From NCBI GenBank assembly GCA_964604565.1, contig CAZRZN010000183.1, positions 1-8,819 on the forward strand: 8,819 bases of DNA, given 5' to 3'. The notes below the pieces were generated by a model, which ran no database searches, was not told where the DNA came from, and saw only the letters and a program-made list of their open reading frames with translations. The translations under genes and the position numbers were made by a program. Source of the DNA: CAZRZN01 sp964604565. Its GTDB lineage: Bacteria; Pseudomonadota; Alphaproteobacteria; Rhodobacterales; Rhodobacteraceae. Below, piece by piece: positions 6,265 to 8,819 of this stretch (its first letter is position 1; each line of letters opens with the position of its first letter).

Positions 6265-7197
6265 ATGACCGCGCATACCAACCCTTTCTCTCCGGATCTC
6301 GGCAATCTCTCGCGGGGCGAATGGTTGGGCGCGCTGCGCCAGATCGGCGAGCAGTTCGGATTTTCCGAGCAGATGGGAAAGAACCACGCCGCCATCTTCG
6401 TCGAGGAGGGCGACACGCTGCTTGTCACCTTCGAGACGATGGCCGGAATCGAGACGCTGTCCGAAACCCGCACGCCGCTCGGGTTCGACATGGTGGGCGG
6501 CGCGGGCTGGTCCTCGCTGTCGCTGCTCAGCCATGGCGACACATGGTTTCGCGATCCCCGCGTCTACGCGTTTTTCGACCAGATGCTGGACGACGGGTTC
6601 TTCGATGAATTCGACCGCGTGTTGTTCTACGGCGCCGGCCCCTGCGGCTATGCGGCCGGGGCCTATTCGGTCACCTCACCGGGGGCACGGGTTCTGATGC
6701 TTCAGCCGCAGGCGACGCTCGACCCGCGCGTCGCAGAATGGGACGACAGGTTTGTCGAGGAACGCCGCCGCGATTTCACCTCGCGCTACGGTTTCGCGCC
6801 GGAGATGCTGGACGCCGCGGACCGGGCCTATGTGGTCTACGATCCGCGGGAACGGCTGGACGCGATGCACTCGGCGCTTTTCGCGCGCCCCCCGGTCCGC
6901 CGTTTTCGCGCGCCCTTCATGGGTGGCAGCCTGCAATCGGATTTTCGCGAATTGGACCTGCTGCCCGGTCTGCTGACCGCCGCCGCCGATGGCAGCCTCG
7001 ATGCCGCGCGGTTTGCGGCGATGTTGCGCGCCCGCCGGGATCACCCGCCCTACCTGCGCCGTCTGCTGCACCGGCTCGACACCGAGGGGCGTGACGGACT
7101 GGTCCGCCTGCTCTGCCGCAACGTTGTCCGCCGGATGCATGCGCCGCGCTTTCGCCGCCGTCTCGATGAGCTTGAGGCCGCAGACGGCACCGGCTGA
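6265..7197 (+). CDS. Alpha/beta-hydrolase-like protein of unknown function
   Basis: A 310-residue protein without signal peptide or membrane segments. The central part reads FYGAGPCGYAAGAYS (G123 to Y129 in the turn), placed after a strand VLFY and before a helix, like the nucleophile elbow of alpha/beta hydrolases (typically YGASMGGYAA). The serine position is Gly125 here. Later segments VVYDPRERLDAMHS and APFMGGSLQSDF resemble the acid and histidine regions of that fold, but the His is not evident. From memory, related Rhodobacteraceae proteins are sometimes labelled phosphoadenosine phosphosulfate reductase; I see no PP-loop SGGKDS-type motif or C-terminal ECGLH-type motif to support that name. 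The start at 6265 has GAGGA (6251-6255, 9 nt away); an upstream extension would run through repeat copy C. The C-terminus is Arg-rich and helical. Proximity to the glycosyltransferase fusion hints at glycan metabolism, which is inference. Confidence 0.8.
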   Translation: MTAHTNPFSPDLGNLSRGEWLGALRQIGEQFGFSEQMGKNHAAIFVEEGDTLLVTFETMAGIETLSETRTPLGFDMVGGAGWSSLSLLSHGDTWFRDPRVYAFFDQMLDDGFFDEFDRVLFYGAGPCGYAAGAYSVTSPGARVLMLQPQATLDPRVAEWDDRFVEERRRDFTSRYGFAPEMLDAADRAYVVYDPRERLDAMHSALFARPPVRRFRAPFMGGSLQSDFRELDLLPGLLTAAADGSLDAARFAAMLRARRDHPPYLRRLLHRLDTEGRDGLVRLLCRNVVRRMHAPRFRRRLDELEAADGTG

Positions 7198-7277
7198 GGT
7201 CCGGACAGAAATCCGGCGTATCCGGTTCCGGCAATGGCCACTGGCGCGTTTGCCCGCTGCATGCTACCGGAAACCCC

Positions 7278-8315
7278 ATGGACAAGCTGACCCTTCGCCG
7301 CCCAGACGACTGGCATCTGCATCTGCGCGATGGCGCCATGTTGCAGGGCATCGCCCCCGAAAGCGCGCGCCATTTCGCGCGTGCCATCATCATGCCCAAC
7401 CTCGTGCCGCCGGTGGTCACCGCCGCCGATGCGGCCGCCTACCGGGACCGCATCCGCGCTGCGCTGCCGCAGGACAGCGGCTTCACGCCTCTGATGACGC
7501 TGTATCTGACCGAAGAGACCGATCCAGCGGATGTGGTCGCAGCGCACCGCGACGGCATCATCACGGCCGTCAAGCTGTATCCGGCGGGGGCCACCACAAA
7601 TTCCGCCTCCGGGGTGCGGGATTTCGACAAAGTCCGTGGCACGCTGGAGGCCATGGCCGAGACGGGCATCCCTTTGTGCGTGCACGGCGAAGTGGTGGAT
7701 GCGGATATCGACATCTTCGACCGCGAGGCCGTGTTCATCGACCGCACACTTGACCCGCTGCGCCGCGCCACGCCCGGTCTGCGCGTCGTGATGGAACATA
7801 TCACCACCCGGCAGGGCGTGGACTATGCCCGCTCCGGTGGCCCGGACCTTGGCGCGACGATCACCACGCATCATCTGGTCATCAACCGCAACGCGATCCT
7901 CGTGGGCGGGATAAAGCCGCATTACTATTGCCTGCCCGTCGCCAAGCGCGAGGAACACCGCGTGGCCCTGCGCGCCGCCGCCACCTCCGGCGATGCCGCC
8001 TTCTTTCTGGGCACCGACAGCGCGCCGCATATCGACCCGCTGAAGGAAAACGCCTGCGGCTGCGCCGGGTGTTTCACGGCCACCAACACGCTGTCGGTTC
8101 TCGCGGAGGTGTTTGAGCAGGAGGATGCGCTGGACCGGCTCGAATCCTTTACATCGCTCAACGGGCCAAAATTCTACGGTCTGCCCCCCAATGAAACGCG
8201 CGTGACCCTGACACGCGGCGCGCCGGTGTCCTACCCGGCAAAGATCGAGACCGGCGATGGGCCTGTCACCGTTTTCGACCCGATGATGCCGCTGCACTGG
8301 TCCGTCGCTGTCTGA
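7278..8315 (+). CDS. pyrC: Dihydroorotase
   Basis: A 345-residue cytoplasmic zinc enzyme that interconverts N-carbamoyl-L-aspartate and L-dihydroorotate, the third step of de novo pyrimidine synthesis. It belongs to the class II, E. coli PyrC-like type by length and sequence. Metal and catalytic residues are all visible: His13 and His15 in DWHLHLRD, Lys99 (the lysine carboxylated in the family) in AVKLYPAG, His136 in CVHGE, His174 in MEHI, and Asp247 in GTDSAPH. Each is offset by three from the E. coli numbering as I recall it (16, 18, 102, 139, 177, 250). The ATG at 7278 matches the family N-terminus; the ribosome site is weak (GGA at 7269-7271). It starts 80 bp after the hydrolase-like gene on the same strand, so read-through from that gene is possible. 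pyrE follows after a 252-bp gap. Confidence 0.97.
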   Translation: MDKLTLRRPDDWHLHLRDGAMLQGIAPESARHFARAIIMPNLVPPVVTAADAAAYRDRIRAALPQDSGFTPLMTLYLTEETDPADVVAAHRDGIITAVKLYPAGATTNSASGVRDFDKVRGTLEAMAETGIPLCVHGEVVDADIDIFDREAVFIDRTLDPLRRATPGLRVVMEHITTRQGVDYARSGGPDLGATITTHHLVINRNAILVGGIKPHYYCLPVAKREEHRVALRAAATSGDAAFFLGTDSAPHIDPLKENACGCAGCFTATNTLSVLAEVFEQEDALDRLESFTSLNGPKFYGLPPNETRVTLTRGAPVSYPAKIETGDGPVTVFDPMMPLHWSVAV

Positions 8316-8391
8316 GGCAGGGACCGGACCACACCAGCCCATGGAGGGGACGCCGCGCCGACGCCGTTATTGCCCCGGTGTCGGGCAGAGT

Positions 8392-8420
8392 CCCGGGATC
8401 CTGTCCCTGGTCCTGTTTTT
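8392..8420 (+). terminator. Candidate intrinsic terminator after pyrC
   Basis: CCCGGGA (8392-8398) pairs with TCCCTGG (8404-8410) with one mismatch around a 5-nt loop, and TTTTT follows at 8416-8420 after a 5-nt spacer. The spacer makes it imperfect. It would separate pyrC from pyrE transcription. A consensus-like TTGACA begins at its end (8419-8424), but no matching -10 sequence is seen 16-18 bp downstream. Confidence 0.35.
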
Positions 8421-8442
8421 GACACTCTTCGTGGGGCGCGGT

Positions 8443-8472
8443 CCGGCCCGGTCGCTCCGACCGCAGGGCCGG
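8443..8472 (+). promoter_or_regulatory. Strong hairpin in the pyrC-pyrE gap
   Basis: Outer arms CCGGCCC (8443-8449) and GGGCCGG (8466-8472) and inner arms GGTCG (8450-8454) and CGACC (8458-8462) stack into a 12-bp stem with a CTC loop and a GCA bulge. It lies 95 bp upstream of the pyrE start. It could be a leader structure, part of an inefficient terminator, or a protein-binding palindrome. No T-run follows, and no overlapping anti-structure or leader peptide was recognised. Confidence 0.4.
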
Positions 8473-8567
8473 TCTGCACGGCAGGGACACCGCGGCGCGA
8501 AGCACCCTTCAAAACCCGCATCAAACCCGCTACAGCGGCGCCATCCCCGCCAACCGGAGCGCCGCAC

Positions 8568-8819
8568 ATGATCCCCTCGACCTACCCCGCCCCCGAAGAG
8601 ATGGCCCGCCTGACCGCGCGGATGCTGTGGGAAATCGAGGCGGTGAATTTCATGAAGGATGCGCCGTTCAAATTCGCCTCGGGGCAGCTCAGCCCTGTCT
8701 ACATCGACTGCCGCAAGCTGATCTCCTACCCGCGGATCCGGTCGACCCTGATGGATTTCCTGACCGTGACGGTGATGCGCAACGCGGGATTCGAAGCCTT
8801 TGACAACATTGCGGGCGGT
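8568..8819 (+). CDS. pyrE: Orotate phosphoribosyltransferase, N-terminal part (cut by window edge)
   Basis: The first 84 codons of PyrE, the cytoplasmic enzyme that joins orotate to PRPP to give orotidine 5'-monophosphate, the fifth step of UMP synthesis. The frame stays open to the last base of the window. The recognisable family segment is FKFASGQLSPVYIDCRKL (34-51), including the SGxxSPxYxDxR pattern that contributes to substrate binding, and the sequence reaches NIAGG at 80-84, the start of the phosphoribosyltransferase core. The PRPP-binding loop lies beyond the window. The ATG at 8568 is supported by GGAG (8556-8559) 8 nt upstream. The gap to pyrC and the hairpins within it suggest separate or attenuated expression. 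Confidence 0.95.
   Translation, partial: MIPSTYPAPEEMARLTARMLWEIEAVNFMKDAPFKFASGQLSPVYIDCRKLISYPRIRSTLMDFLTVTVMRNAGFEAFDNIAGG

Noticed and set aside
7050..8342. 430-codon minus-strand frame opposite pyrC
   Set aside because: It is antisense to pyrC, whose catalytic residues are all intact, and it shows no domain of its own.
8419..8424. TTGACA as a pyrE promoter -35 box
   Set aside because: It is a perfect hexamer, but the sequence 16-18 bp downstream is GC-rich hairpin with no -10-like match, so a promoter was not called.
8341..8571. 76-codon plus-strand frame between pyrC and pyrE as a leader peptide or small gene
   Set aside because: There is no convincing codon pattern, and it runs through both hairpins and into the pyrE start. 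The hydrophobic LSLVLFLTLFV stretch is short and isolated.

Overview
The window looks like a chromosomal segment of a GC-rich alphaproteobacterium, most likely Rhodobacteraceae (Roseobacter group). The basis is the high GC content, the style of the PyrC and PyrE proteins, a CoxD/CoxE-like gene pair, and a sulfotransferase-like/glycosyltransferase fusion of a kind I associate with that family. No database search was possible, so the taxonomy is inference.

Layout. Positions 1-360 hold no gene I can support. On the minus strand, a MoxR-family AAA+ ATPase (1808-2716) is followed by a CoxE-type VWA protein (361-1611). This pair usually acts as an ATPase plus metal-binding adaptor in maturing an enzyme or complex. 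Their 196-bp spacer is mostly two head-to-head copies of a structured repeat that together form a long inverted repeat. Divergent from the ATPase, a 705-bp intergenic stretch (2717-3421) carries what looks like a decayed N-terminus of a family 2 glycosyltransferase and a short tandem repeat. Next on the plus strand is a large two-domain protein (3422-5782), with a sulfotransferase-like N-terminal half whose nucleotide-binding loop is degenerate, joined to an intact-looking family 2 glycosyltransferase. A 482-bp gap (5783-6264) contains a third copy of the structured repeat. It is followed by a 310-residue protein (6265-7197) that looks like an alpha/beta-hydrolase fold lacking the usual nucleophile serine. 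The right end is pyrimidine biosynthesis: pyrC (7278-8315) and the first 84 codons of pyrE (8568 to the window edge), with a hairpin-rich 252-bp gap between them.

How the parts work together. PyrC and PyrE catalyse two steps of de novo UMP synthesis. The ATPase/VWA pair is probably a chaperone module for an enzyme not encoded here. The fusion protein and the hydrolase-like protein plausibly belong to surface glycan synthesis or modification, but nothing in the window identifies the product. I see no CRISPR array, tRNA, rRNA, insertion sequence or phage gene. The most unusual items are the modular hairpin repeat in three copies, the decayed glycosyltransferase remnant upstream of a related live gene, and two neighbouring proteins that each appear to have lost the signature residues of an enzymatic fold. 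I did not find a clearly new multi-gene system.
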